Source: Nostocoides sp. Soil756
Lineage (GTDB): Bacteria; Actinomycetota; Actinomycetes; Actinomycetales; Dermatophilaceae
Assembly: GCF_001428065.1 (NCBI RefSeq)
Contig: NZ_LMSE01000001.1
Span: 159,709 to 223,708 of the forward strand
Direction: 5' to 3'
Length of the DNA: 64,000 bases
Shown here: one piece after another, positions 37,239 through 45,573 of the stretch
Layout of the letters: each line of letters starts with the position of its first letter
Numbering within the stretch: the stretch's first letter is position 1
Made by a program: the position numbers and the translations under genes
The notes under the pieces: generated by a model
Seen by the model: only the letters and a program-made list of their open reading frames with translations
What the model was told of the DNA's origin: nothing
Database searches by the model: none

Positions 37239-38288
37239 TCAGTGCGACGGTCGGGCCAGGGCGTCGAGCCCCGCCCGCAGCAGCGGGTCGACCACGGAGC
37301 CGACCCCCTCGAAGCCCCCGCCGACGGTCTGCCCGGCGAGGTAGCGGTGGTGGATGCCCTCGAGGATGGCCGCGAGCTTGTAGGCGGCCAGCCCGACGTG
37401 GAAGTCGAGGTCGAGAGCACCGGTGCCGGAGGCCGCGGCGTACCGCGCGAGCATCCCGGCCTCGTCGAGGTGCCCCGGTGCGCGCACGGCGTCGGCCACG
37501 GCCCCGGGGGCGAGCTCGGCCAGGCGGCCGTAGAGGACGAGCAGCGCGACGTCGGTGCGGGTGTCGCCGAGCGTCGCCATCTCCCAGTCGATGACGGCGG
37601 CCATCTCGTCGGCGTCGTTGGTGAGGATGTTGTCGAGCCGGTAGTCGCCGTGGACGATGCCCGGGCGGGCCTCGGCCTCGGCGGCCTCGACCCCCGCGGC
37701 CAGCGCGTCGGCCAGCCGGGCCTCGAGCGGGCGCTCGGTGGTCAGCGACTTCTGCATCTGCCCGCGCCAGCGTCGCACCTGGCGGGTCAGGAAGCCCTCG
37801 GGGTGGCCGAAGTCGGCGAGCCCGACCGCGGCCGGGTCGACGGCGTGCAGGGCGGCGAGGGTGTCGACCATCCGCTCGCTGATGACCCGGGTGCGCTCGG
37901 GGCCGAGCGCGGCCAGCTGGGCCGCGGTGCGGTAGGGCGTCCCGGCGACGTCGGCCATCACGTAGAACGGGGCGCCCAGGACGGCCTCGTCCTCGACGTG
38001 CGCGTACGTGGCCGGCACCGGCACGGCGGTGGGACCCAGCGCCGAGATGACGGTGTACTCGCGGCCCATGTCGTGGGCGGTCGCCAGCACGTGGCCGAGC
38101 GGTGGCCGCCGCACGATCCAGGTGCGCTCGCCGTCGCCGACCCGGTAGGTGAGGTTCGACTTGCCCCCGGCGATGAGGGTGGCGCTGAGGTCGCGCTCAC
38201 CCAGCGCGGTGGCCGGGTCGCCCGCCAGGTGCTCGCGCCACCACGCCGAGAGGGCGGCGGGGTCGAGGCCGGGGGTCTGGGTCGTCAC
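37239..38288 (-). CDS. APH-family kinase, candidate 4-hydroxyacyl-CoA kinase
   Basis: A 349-residue aminoglycoside-phosphotransferase-fold kinase. It has a nucleotide lysine region WIVRRPPLG, the catalytic loop GIVHGDYRLDNIL (about residue 215) and the metal motif AVIDWEMATLGD (about 240). Members next to ACAD11-like dehydrogenases (LvaA in Pseudomonas, the N-terminal domain of mammalian ACAD10/11) phosphorylate 4-hydroxyacyl-CoA, not antibiotics. The GTG start overlaps the MaoC stop (GTGA). Resistance to aminoglycosides is unlikely. Confidence 0.85.
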   Translation of the reverse strand: MTTQTPGLDPAALSAWWREHLAGDPATALGERDLSATLIAGGKSNLTYRVGDGERTWIVRRPPLGHVLATAHDMGREYTVISALGPTAVPVPATYAHVEDEAVLGAPFYVMADVAGTPYRTAAQLAALGPERTRVISERMVDTLAALHAVDPAAVGLADFGHPEGFLTRQVRRWRGQMQKSLTTERPLEARLADALAAGVEAAEAEARPGIVHGDYRLDNILTNDADEMAAVIDWEMATLGDTRTDVALLVLYGRLAELAPGAVADAVRAPGHLDEAGMLARYAAASGTGALDLDFHVGLAAYKLAAILEGIHHRYLAGQTVGGGFEGVGSVVDPLLRAGLDALARPSH

Positions 38289-38743
38289 GGGACGAGCACG
38301 CTCAGGACCTCGGCGACACAGCCGGGCTTGTCCTGGCCCTCGACCTCGACGGTGACCCGGGCCCGCAGCTGGAAGCCGCCGCCGCCCGGCTCGAGCGCCA
38401 GGAGCTCGACCCGGGCCCGCACCCGCGAGCCGACGCGCACCGGCGACGGGAAGCGCACCCGGTCGCTGCCGTAGTTGACGCCCATCGAGATGCCCTCGAC
38501 CGCGTAGACCTGCCACACCAGCATCGGCACCAGCGACAGGGTGAGGTAGCCGTGCGCGATGGTGGCGCCGAACGGGCCGGATGCCGCCCGCTCGGGGTCG
38601 ACGTGGATCCACTGGTGGTCACCGGTGGCCTCGGCGAAGAGGTCGACCTGCTCCTGGGTCACGGTGTGCCAGGGCGAGTACCCCAGGTGCATGCCGACGG
38701 CCGTGCGCAGGTCGTCGATGCCGTCGAAGGTGCGCACCGCCAT
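38285..38743 (-). CDS. MaoC-like hydratase/dehydratase
   Basis: A 152-residue hot-dog-fold enoyl-CoA hydratase-like protein. The catalytic Asp/His motif appears as ATGDHQWIHVDPERAA (about 31-47), followed by FGATIAHGYLTLSL. It probably hydrates an enoyl-CoA in the operon's degradation pathway. Its start and stop overlap both neighbours (TGATG and GTGA), showing tight coupling. Confidence 0.9.
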   Translation of the reverse strand: MAVRTFDGIDDLRTAVGMHLGYSPWHTVTQEQVDLFAEATGDHQWIHVDPERAASGPFGATIAHGYLTLSLVPMLVWQVYAVEGISMGVNYGSDRVRFPSPVRVGSRVRARVELLALEPGGGGFQLRARVTVEVEGQDKPGCVAEVLSVLVP

Positions 38744-39498
38744 CAGTCCCTCGGGCCGCCGGCCACGTAGATGACCTGGCCCGACACGAAGCCGGCGCCC
38801 TCGCTGCAGAGGAACGAGGCGGTGTGCGCGATGTCCTCGGGGCGACCGACGCGCGCGACCGGGATCTCCTTGGCCGCGGCCGCCTTGAACGCCTCGAACT
38901 CCATGCCGACGCGCGCGGCGGTGGCGGCGGTCATGTCGGTGGCGATGAACCCCGGCGCGATGGCGTTGGCGGTGACGCCGTAGCGCCCCAGCTCGAGCGC
39001 GAGCGTCTTGGTGAAGCCCTGCATGCCGGCCTTGGCGGCGGCGTAGTTCGCCTGGCCGCGGTTGCCGAGGGCCGAGGTGCTCGACAGGTTGACGATGCGC
39101 CCGAACTTCGCCTCGACCATGTGCGCCTGGCAGGCCCGGCTCATCAGGAAGGCCCCGCGCAGGTGCACGTTCATCACGGCGTCCCAGTCGTCGGTGGTCA
39201 TCTTGAAGAGCAGGTTGTCGCGGATGATGCCGGCGTTGTTGACCAGCACCGTGGGCGCGCCCAGCTCGGTGGCGATGCGCTCGACGGCAGCGGTGACGGC
39301 GGCCTCGTCGGCGACGTCGCAGCCCACGGCCAGGGCCCGGCCACCGGCGTGGGTGATGTCGTCGACGACGCTCTGGCAGGCGGACTCGTCGAGGTCGACG
39401 ACGGCCACGGCCATCCCGTCGGACGCGAGGCGGCGGGCGACCTCGGCGCCGATGCCGCGGGCGGCTCCGGTGACGACGGCGGTGCGGGGGGTGCTCAT
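38743..39498 (-). CDS. SDR oxidoreductase (FabG-like)
   Basis: A 251-residue classical short-chain dehydrogenase. TGAARGIG binds the cofactor near residue 12, followed by NNAG near 88. The catalytic Ser/Tyr/Lys appear in LSSTSALGNRGQANYAAAKAG, and VAGGPRD closes the protein. It is FabG-like and probably reduces or oxidises a 3-oxo/3-hydroxyacyl-CoA. It overlaps the MaoC start. A 70-base gap separates it from the preceding SDR, which could hold an internal promoter. Confidence 0.9.
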   Translation of the reverse strand: MSTPRTAVVTGAARGIGAEVARRLASDGMAVAVVDLDESACQSVVDDITHAGGRALAVGCDVADEAAVTAAVERIATELGAPTVLVNNAGIIRDNLLFKMTTDDWDAVMNVHLRGAFLMSRACQAHMVEAKFGRIVNLSSTSALGNRGQANYAAAKAGMQGFTKTLALELGRYGVTANAIAPGFIATDMTAATAARVGMEFEAFKAAAAKEIPVARVGRPEDIAHTASFLCSEGAGFVSGQVIYVAGGPRD

Positions 39499-39568
39499 GG
39501 TGCTCCTTGCGGGTCGGGGCGGCCGGTGGGTCCGGTGCCCGGTGTGGTCGGGGTGGTCGGTGTCGGGG

Positions 39569-40429
39569 TCAGGCGGGTGGTCCGGTGCGGGCCGCGGGAC
39601 CGGCGCCGCCGCCCGGGCCGGGGAGGGTGCCGGCGTCCTCGAGCTTGCGCTGGAGGCGGTTCATCCCGGCCAGCCAGCGGTCGGGGTCGGTGGCCCGAGC
39701 GGCGGAGTAGCCCGCGACCTCGGGGTGGGGCAGCACGTAGAAGCGGTCGTGGGCCAGCGCCTCGAACGCGAGGTCGGCGACCTCGGCGGGGGTGCGGGTG
39801 TCGTCGCGGCCCAGCATCTCCTGCAGGCCGGCGGCCGCCTCGAGCATCCGGGTGGCGACGCCCTGGGGGCAGATGGCCTGCACCACGACGCCGCGGTGTC
39901 GGTAGGTGGCCGAGAGCCACTCGGCGAAGGCGACCGCGCCGTGCTTGCTGACCGAGTAGGTGGGGCTGCCCAGCATCGTCAGAAGCCCGGCGGCCGAGGC
40001 GGTCACGACGAAGCGGCCCGACCCGCGCTCGAGCCAGCGGGGCACCAGCAGCCGGGCGGCGCGCACGTGCGCCATGACGTTGACGTCGTGGGTGCGGGCC
40101 CACTGCTCGTCGGTGGAGGCCAGCCCGTCGCCGAGGTCGATGCCGGCGTTGCCGAACCAGACGTCGACGTCGCCGAGATGGGCCAGCGCCCCCTCGACCA
40201 GCGCGGTGACGCCGTCGTCGGTGGCGAGGTCGGCCACGAGCGGGTGGGCTCCGGTGGCGTCGGCGACCGCCGCCAGGGCGTCGCCGTCGACGTCGGCCGC
40301 CACGACCCGCAGGCCGGCCGCCGTCATCCGGCGGGTCAGGGCCTCGCCGATGCCGTGGGCGGCGCCGGTGACGACGACCCCCACGGCGCCGACGGCGCCC
40401 GGGGCCGCGTCCGGCGCCGCGTCCGGCAT
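39569..40429 (-). CDS. SDR oxidoreductase
   Basis: A 286-residue short-chain dehydrogenase with VTGAAHGIGEAL, a GNAGID segment replacing NNAG, and the catalytic SAAGLLTMLGSPTYSVSKHG. The C-terminus extends 20 residues as a Gly/Pro-rich tail. It starts at ATG 40429, overlapping the previous SDR stop (TGATG). Three SDRs in one operon suggest several hydroxy/keto conversions in the pathway; their order is unknown. Confidence 0.87.
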   Translation of the reverse strand: MPDAAPDAAPGAVGAVGVVVTGAAHGIGEALTRRMTAAGLRVVAADVDGDALAAVADATGAHPLVADLATDDGVTALVEGALAHLGDVDVWFGNAGIDLGDGLASTDEQWARTHDVNVMAHVRAARLLVPRWLERGSGRFVVTASAAGLLTMLGSPTYSVSKHGAVAFAEWLSATYRHRGVVVQAICPQGVATRMLEAAAGLQEMLGRDDTRTPAEVADLAFEALAHDRFYVLPHPEVAGYSAARATDPDRWLAGMNRLQRKLEDAGTLPGPGGGAGPAARTGPPA

Positions 40430-41199
40430 CAGACGCCCCCGGTGAGGGTGACCCCACCGTCGACGACCACGGTCTGCCCGGTGAGCCAGCCCGCGTCGTC
40501 GGAGAGGAGGAACGCCACGACACTGCCGATGTCGTCGGGCACGCCGAGGCGCTTCAGGGGGTACTGCGCGGCCACCTGCTCCTCGCGGCCCTCGTAGAGC
40601 GCCTTCGCGAAGTCGGTCTTGACGACGGCCGGTGCGACGGCATTGACCCGCACCCCGGGGCCGAGCTCGACGGCCAGCTCCTCGGTGAGGTGGATGAGCG
40701 CGGCCTTGCTGGTGCCGTACATGGCGATGCCGGGGGCGGGCTTGATGCCGGCGACCGAGGCGACGTTGACGACGGAGCCGCCGTGCTCGCGCATCCAGGC
40801 GGTGTGGGCGGCCTGGGTCCATGCGAGCGCCGCGACCACGTTGACCTCGACGATCTTGCGGGCGATGCCGAGGTCGAGGCCCATGAGGGGCCCGTAGGCC
40901 GGGTTGATGCCGGCGTTGTTGACGAGCAGGTCGAGGGAGCCGAAGCGGTCGAGGCAGGCCTGCACGGCGGCGGCGCGGTGGTCGGCGTCGTCGGCCTTGC
41001 CCGCGACGGCCGCGGCGTGCTCGGGGCCGCCGAGGTGCGCGACGGCCTCGTCGAGGGCGTCCTGGCCGCGAGCCGTGAGGACGACGCGGCCGCCCTCGGC
41101 CACGATCCGCTCGGCGATGCCGAGTCCGATGCCGCGGCTGGCGCCGGTGACCAGCGCGGTGCGGCCCTCGAGGCGCCGCTGGGGCGCTGCGCCGCTCAT
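40429..41199 (-). CDS. SDR oxidoreductase
   Basis: A 256-residue short-chain dehydrogenase with VTGASRGIGLGIAE, NNAGINPAYGP, the catalytic Ser then Tyr-x3-Lys in SVAGIKPAPGIAMYGTSKAA, and LTGQTVVVDGGVTL at the end. The start at 41199 overlaps the thiolase stop (ATGA). It is probably a hydroxyacyl-CoA dehydrogenase. Confidence 0.9.
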   Translation of the reverse strand: MSGAAPQRRLEGRTALVTGASRGIGLGIAERIVAEGGRVVLTARGQDALDEAVAHLGGPEHAAAVAGKADDADHRAAAVQACLDRFGSLDLLVNNAGINPAYGPLMGLDLGIARKIVEVNVVAALAWTQAAHTAWMREHGGSVVNVASVAGIKPAPGIAMYGTSKAALIHLTEELAVELGPGVRVNAVAPAVVKTDFAKALYEGREEQVAAQYPLKRLGVPDDIGSVVAFLLSDDAGWLTGQTVVVDGGVTLTGGV

Positions 41200-42416
41200 G
41201 AGAGCCGCTCCAGCACCATCGCCATGCCCTGACCGCCGCCGACGCACATGGTTTCCAGTCCGATCTGCCCGTCGCGGTGACGGAGCCCGTTGATGAGGGT
41301 GGAGGTGAGGCGCGCGCCGGTCATCCCGAACGGGTGGCCGACCGCGATGGCGCCGCCGTGGACGTTGAGCCGGTCGTCGTCGATACCCAGCTCGCGGGCC
41401 GAGGCGATGACCTGGGCCGCGAAGGCCTCGTTGAGCTCGACCAGGTCGACGTCGCCGATGCCCATGCCGGCGCGCTCGAGGGCGCGGCGGCTGGCGTCGA
41501 CCGGGCCGAGGCCCATGATCTCGGGGCTGAGGCCCGAGACCGCGGTGGAGACGATGCGCGCGAGCGGGGTGATGCCCAGCTCGCGGGCCCGGACGTCGCT
41601 CATGACGACCACGGCCGCAGCCCCGTCGTTGAGCGGGCAGCAGTTGCCGGCGGTGACGGTGCCGTCGGGGCGGAAGACCGGCTGCAGCTGGGAGACCGCC
41701 TCGTAGGTGACCCCGGCGCGCGGGCCGTCGTCGCGGTCGACCACGGTGCCGTCGGGCAGGGTGACCGGGGTGATGTCGGTGGCCCAGAAGCCGTCGGCGA
41801 TGGCCTGCTCGGCGCGGTTCTGGCTGCGGACGCCGAAGCGGTCCTGGTCCTCGCGCGAGACGCCCTTGAGCTGGGCGACGTTCTCGGCCGTCTGGCCCAT
41901 CGCGATGTAGATGTCGGGCAGGTCGCCGTCGTCGCGCGGGTCGCTCCACGTGGGGGCGCCGCCCTCGGAGCGGCGCGCGGTGCGGGCGGTGGCGTCGTCG
42001 AAGCGGGGGTTCTGGCTGCCCGGGATGCCGTCGGCGCGCCCGTTCTCGTAGCGGCTGACGGTCTCGACGCCCATCGAGACGAAGGCGTGCCCCTCGCCGG
42101 AGCGGATGGCGTGCAGCGCCATCCGGGTCGTCTGGAGGGAGGAGGAGCAGTAGCGGTTGACGGTGGTGCCGGGCAGGTGGTCCATCCCGGCCAGGACGGC
42201 GACGACGCGCGCGAGGTTGTAGCCGGACTCCCCGGCGGGCTGCCCGACGCCGAGCATCAGGTCCTCGATCTCGCTCCGGTCGAGGGCGGGGACCTGCGCG
42301 AGCGCGGCCTCGAGCATCTGGACGGCGAGGTCGTCGGGGCGGGCCGAGGCCAGGGAACCCTTGCGGGCCCGGCCGATCGGGGACCTCGCGGTCGCGACGA
42401 TCACGGCTTCGGGCAT
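41196..42416 (-). CDS. Acetyl-CoA C-acyltransferase (thiolase)
   Basis: A 406-residue degradative thiolase that splits 3-oxoacyl-CoA with CoA. The nucleophilic Cys is in VNRYCSSSLQT (about residue 92), the His in GGAIAVGHPFGMTGAR (about 360), and the second Cys in ETMCVGGGQGMAM near the end. It is the first gene of a leftward operon running to the ACAD11-like gene. A palindromic operator lies 37-54 bases upstream of its start. Confidence 0.93.
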   Translation of the reverse strand: MPEAVIVATARSPIGRARKGSLASARPDDLAVQMLEAALAQVPALDRSEIEDLMLGVGQPAGESGYNLARVVAVLAGMDHLPGTTVNRYCSSSLQTTRMALHAIRSGEGHAFVSMGVETVSRYENGRADGIPGSQNPRFDDATARTARRSEGGAPTWSDPRDDGDLPDIYIAMGQTAENVAQLKGVSREDQDRFGVRSQNRAEQAIADGFWATDITPVTLPDGTVVDRDDGPRAGVTYEAVSQLQPVFRPDGTVTAGNCCPLNDGAAAVVVMSDVRARELGITPLARIVSTAVSGLSPEIMGLGPVDASRRALERAGMGIGDVDLVELNEAFAAQVIASARELGIDDDRLNVHGGAIAVGHPFGMTGARLTSTLINGLRHRDGQIGLETMCVGGGQGMAMVLERLS

Positions 42417-42452
42417 CGTGCACCTCCGTGGGGCAGCGGGCGTTCCTGTGCT

Positions 42453-42470
42453 TGACTAAGCGCTTGTTCA
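42453..42470. promoter_or_regulatory. TetR-type operator over the tetR promoter
   Basis: TGACTAAGCGCTTGTTCA is an imperfect palindrome centred on AAGCGCTT. Its core, ACTAAGCGCTTGTT, differs at one conserved position from the KstR2 motif AnCAAGnnCTTGnT as I remember it. It overlaps the -35 (TTGACT, 42452-42457) of a promoter whose -10 is CAGCAT (42475-42480), pointing to the TetR gene, implying autorepression and control of the divergent thiolase operon. Confidence 0.65.
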
Positions 42471-42521
42471 GCCCCAGCATGGACGGGCGGCGCACCGCCG
42501 TCAACCCCGGGAGGAGGCGGC

Positions 42522-43124
42522 GTGAGCAGTCCCTCACGACGGGCCGCCCGGCCCGAGGAGCCCCGCGACCGGCTGTTCGCCGCGGCCGTCGAGACCTTCG
42601 CCGCGCAGGGCTTCCACGGGACGACGACCCGCGACATCGCCGCGGCGGCGGGGATGAGCCCGGCCGCGCTGTACGTGCACCACCGCTCGAAGGAGGAGAT
42701 CCTCTTCCGGATCTCGCGGCGCGGGCACGAGACGACCCTCGGCATCCTGCGGGCGGCCCGGGCGTCCAGCGACGACCACCTCGAGCGGCTGCACGCCGTG
42801 GTGCGCGAGTTCGTGACCTACCACGCGCGCTCGCACACCTCGGCGCGCGTCGTGAACTACGAGCTGGCCGCGCTGGCGCCCGAGCACCTCGAGGAGATCC
42901 AGGTGCTGCGGCACGCCATCGACGCCGAGGTCCAGACCGTGGTGCGCGACGGGGTGGACGCGGGGGTGTTCGCGTGCCCCGAACCCCGGATCGCGGCGGC
43001 CGCGCTGCTGTCGCTCGGGGTCGACGTGGCCCGCTGGTGGCGTGACGGCGGCGCCTGGACGCCGGAGGAGCTGGGCGAGCACTACGCCGACGTGGCGCTG
43101 CGCATCGTCGGGGTCGTGCGCTAG
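42522..43124 (+). CDS. TetR/AcrR-family regulator
   Basis: A 200-residue repressor. The helix-turn-helix is at about 15-65 (AAVETFAAQGFHGTTTRDIAAAAGMSPAALYVHHRSKEEILF) and a TetR_C-type ligand domain follows (WWRDGGAWTPEELGEHYADVALRIVG). GGAGG precedes the GTG start. It is divergent from the acyl-CoA operon with a palindrome between them, so it most likely releases DNA on binding an acyl-CoA intermediate. It resembles KstR2-type regulators in layout, but orthology is not claimed. Confidence 0.9.
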   Translation: MSSPSRRAARPEEPRDRLFAAAVETFAAQGFHGTTTRDIAAAAGMSPAALYVHHRSKEEILFRISRRGHETTLGILRAARASSDDHLERLHAVVREFVTYHARSHTSARVVNYELAALAPEHLEEIQVLRHAIDAEVQTVVRDGVDAGVFACPEPRIAAAALLSLGVDVARWWRDGGAWTPEELGEHYADVALRIVGVVR

Positions 43125-43152
43125 CCGGAGCCCGCCGGACGGATGTCCCGAA

Positions 43153-43320
43153 CATGGGGGTCCCGAGGTGGTCGGTCGCCTGCGCGGGCTCGGGTACGGG
43201 CTGGTCGGCGAGATCGCCGACCACCAGGACATCGACCGGCTCTGCCGCGTGCGCGGCCCCGAGGGCATCATCGTGATGCTGGCGCACGCCCTCGCCGGTC
43301 ATCCCGGCGCCGGCGCCGGA
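43153..43320 (+). pseudogene. Remnant of a VOC (glyoxalase-fold) protein
   Basis: One frame encodes EVVGRLRGLGYGLVGEI followed by DRLCRVRGPEGIIVMLAHAL, which matches the C-terminal end of VOC/glyoxalase-family proteins. The N-terminal two thirds are missing because the TetR gene ends just upstream, and the frame then runs on without a stop through unconserved sequence into the helicase. I read it as a decayed fragment, not a functional gene. Confidence 0.6.
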
Positions 43321-43362
43321 CGCCCCGGCTCACCGAGCCCGGCCGACAGGCTGCGAACGGGG

Positions 43363-43458
43363 CCTCTCGGATGCACCCCGACCGGGAGCACCTCCACCGT
43401 CCCCGCCGCACGCCACCGCCGCCTCTCGGATGCACCACCAGCGGGAGCATCCGAGAGG
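43363..43458. repeat. Three-copy CCTCTCGGATGC motif with hairpin
   Basis: CCTCTCGGATGC occurs directly at 43363-43374 and 43422-43433 and inverted at 43447-43458. The second and third copies form a perfect 12-bp hairpin with a 13-base loop. It lies in the 454-base gap between the TetR gene and the helicase, after the VOC remnant. Confidence 0.6.
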
Positions 43459-43578
43459 GCACAGCGCACCTCCCCCTCGGGAGCGTCCGGACCTCACCAC
43501 GGCGCCCGCGGCCCCGGCAGCCGCACCACCGTCGGCCGACGGCCGGCCGTCCCTCCCCCGTGGGGGAGAATCGCCGGG

Positions 43579-45567
43579 ATGACGCTCACCGACCGCCTCA
43601 CCGGCGACCTCGCCCCCGGCCGCCCGGGCATCGGCGCCGACGCCGCGCTCGACGTCTTCGTCGAGTGGGCCGGTGAGCGCGGCTTCGCCCTCTACCCGGC
43701 GCAGGAGGAGGCAGTCCTCGCGCTCGCCGAGGGCGCCCATGTCGTCCTGGCCACCCCGACCGGGTCGGGCAAGTCGCTGGTCGCGGTCGCCGCCCACGCG
43801 CAGGCCCTCGCCACCGGGCGCCGCTCCTGGTACACCGCCCCCATCAAGGCGCTGGTGTCCGAGAAGTTCTTCGCCCTCGTGGAGACCTTCGGCGCCCAGC
43901 AGGTGGGGATGCTCACCGGTGACGCCGCCGTGAACCCCGGCGCGCCCATCATCTGCGCCACCGCCGAGGTCCTCGCCAACCACGCCCTGCGCGAGCGCGA
44001 CGCGTCCGACATCGGGCTCGTGGTCATGGACGAGTTCCACTTCTACGGCGAGCCCGACCGGGGCTGGGCCTGGCAGGTGCCGCTGCTGCTGCTCCCCGAG
44101 ACCCAGATGCTGCTGATGTCGGCCACGCTCGGCGACACCACCGAGCTCGAGCGCGACCTGCGCCGGCGCACCGACCGCGACGTCGTGGCCGTCACCGGCG
44201 TCGAGCGCCCCGTGCCGCTGGAGCACGAGTGGGTGCTCACCGCCGTCCACGAGACCATCGAGCTGCTGCTGCGCGACGACCGGGCGCCCGTCTACGTGGT
44301 GTCGTTCACCCAGGCCGGCGCGGTCGAGCAGGCCCAGGCGCTCGCCTCGGTCGACGTCCTTGGCGCCGAGCGCAAGGCCGCCCTCAAGGAGGCCGTCGGC
44401 GGCTTCCGCTTCGGCCCGGGCTTCGGCCAGACCCTGCGCCGCCTCGTGCTGCACGGCATCGGGGTCCACCACGCGGGGATGCTGCCGAAGTACCGCCGCC
44501 TCGTCGAGACGCTCGCGCAGGCCGGCCTGCTCGCCGTCATCTGCGGCACGGACACCCTCGGCGTCGGCATCAACGTGCCCATCCGCACCGTGCTGCTGAC
44601 CTCGCTCATCAAGTACGACGGGCGCAAGCAGCGGGTCCTGCGAGCGCGCGAGTTCCACCAGATCGCCGGGCGCGCGGGGCGGGCGGGCTTCGACACCGTC
44701 GGGTACGTCGTGGTCCAGGCGCCCGAGCACGTCATCGAGAACTCCAAGGCCCTCGCGAAGGCCGGCGGCGACCCCAAGAAGGAACGCCGCATCGTCCGCA
44801 AGAAGCCGCCCGAGGGCGTGCTGACCTACACCGAGGCGACCTACGACAAGCTCGTCACCGCCGCCCCCGAGCCGCTGCGCCCGAAGATGCGGGTTACCCA
44901 CGCGATGGTGCTCAACGTCCTCGACCAGTGGGAGGGCCAGCAGGAGGCGCTGCACACCCTCGTCCTCGACAACCACGAGGACGAGGCCCGGCGCGAAGCG
45001 CTGCTCGAGCGCGCCGTGCAGGTGCTGGGCTCGCTGGTGCGCGCCGGGGTCGTGGAGCCCGACGACGGCTCGTCGGTGGAGGACTGGGTCCCCGCCGACG
45101 CCGAACCCCCCGCCCCGGCTCCGGTGGCACTCACCGCTGCCCCGGCCGTGGGCGAGGATGACGCGCCGCCCCCCGAGCGCACCCCCGAACCCGCCGGCCC
45201 CGGCAACGCCCTGGGCGCGCTCGGCGAGGCACTGGCCGCCGCCGGCCTCACCCCCACCCCGCCCGCGCAGCACCCCTCCGAGGCCGCGGGCACCACGGGC
45301 GACGGGTCCGCCTCCGGGGACGGGGACGCCGCCGCGGAGCGCACCGCCACCGAGCCGACACCCATCGAGCGCTTCGTCCGCCGCGAGGGCCGGCGCTACG
45401 ACGAGGGCCCTTTCCAGGTCGCGCTCGACCTGCACGACGGCTTCGCCCTCAACCAGCCGCTGTCGGCCTTCGCCCTGGCCGCGCTCGAGCTGCTCGACCG
45501 CGAGTCGCCCGAGTACGCTCTCGACGTCGTCAGCGTCATCGAGGCCACCCTCGACGACCCCCGCTAG
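43579..45567 (+). CDS. DUF3516 superfamily II helicase, front part (amber-interrupted)
   Basis: A 662-residue open frame holding the complete helicase core of the actinobacterial DUF3516 helicases. Motif I is ATPTGSGKS (about residue 58), motif II VVMDEFHFYG, motif III SAT and motif VI FHQIAGRAGRAG. It is followed by the first half of DUF3516, which contains an acidic, proline-rich insert. The frame ends at a TAG (45565-45567) immediately followed, in the same frame, by the rest of DUF3516. In relatives the two are one protein of roughly 850-950 residues. GAGAAT lies seven bases before the ATG, a leaderless-type start. Confidence 0.88.
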   Translation: MTLTDRLTGDLAPGRPGIGADAALDVFVEWAGERGFALYPAQEEAVLALAEGAHVVLATPTGSGKSLVAVAAHAQALATGRRSWYTAPIKALVSEKFFALVETFGAQQVGMLTGDAAVNPGAPIICATAEVLANHALRERDASDIGLVVMDEFHFYGEPDRGWAWQVPLLLLPETQMLLMSATLGDTTELERDLRRRTDRDVVAVTGVERPVPLEHEWVLTAVHETIELLLRDDRAPVYVVSFTQAGAVEQAQALASVDVLGAERKAALKEAVGGFRFGPGFGQTLRRLVLHGIGVHHAGMLPKYRRLVETLAQAGLLAVICGTDTLGVGINVPIRTVLLTSLIKYDGRKQRVLRAREFHQIAGRAGRAGFDTVGYVVVQAPEHVIENSKALAKAGGDPKKERRIVRKKPPEGVLTYTEATYDKLVTAAPEPLRPKMRVTHAMVLNVLDQWEGQQEALHTLVLDNHEDEARREALLERAVQVLGSLVRAGVVEPDDGSSVEDWVPADAEPPAPAPVALTAAPAVGEDDAPPPERTPEPAGPGNALGALGEALAAAGLTPTPPAQHPSEAAGTTGDGSASGDGDAAAERTATEPTPIERFVRREGRRYDEGPFQVALDLHDGFALNQPLSAFALAALELLDRESPEYALDVVSVIEATLDDPR

Positions 45568-45573
45568 ATCCTG

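Noticed and set aside
37239-38288. Aminoglycoside resistance gene
   Set aside because: The APH fold is shared by many metabolic kinases, and the operon and adjacent ACAD11-like gene point to acyl-CoA metabolism.
42522-43124. Naming the TetR gene kstR2
   Set aside because: The operator is similar, but the protein was only compared from memory and the neighbouring genes are not the steroid ring C/D set.
45565-45567. Pyrrolysine or programmed recoding at the amber codon
   Set aside because: No Pyl machinery is expected in actinobacteria and no recoding structure is visible just downstream. A mutation, restart or sequence error is simpler.
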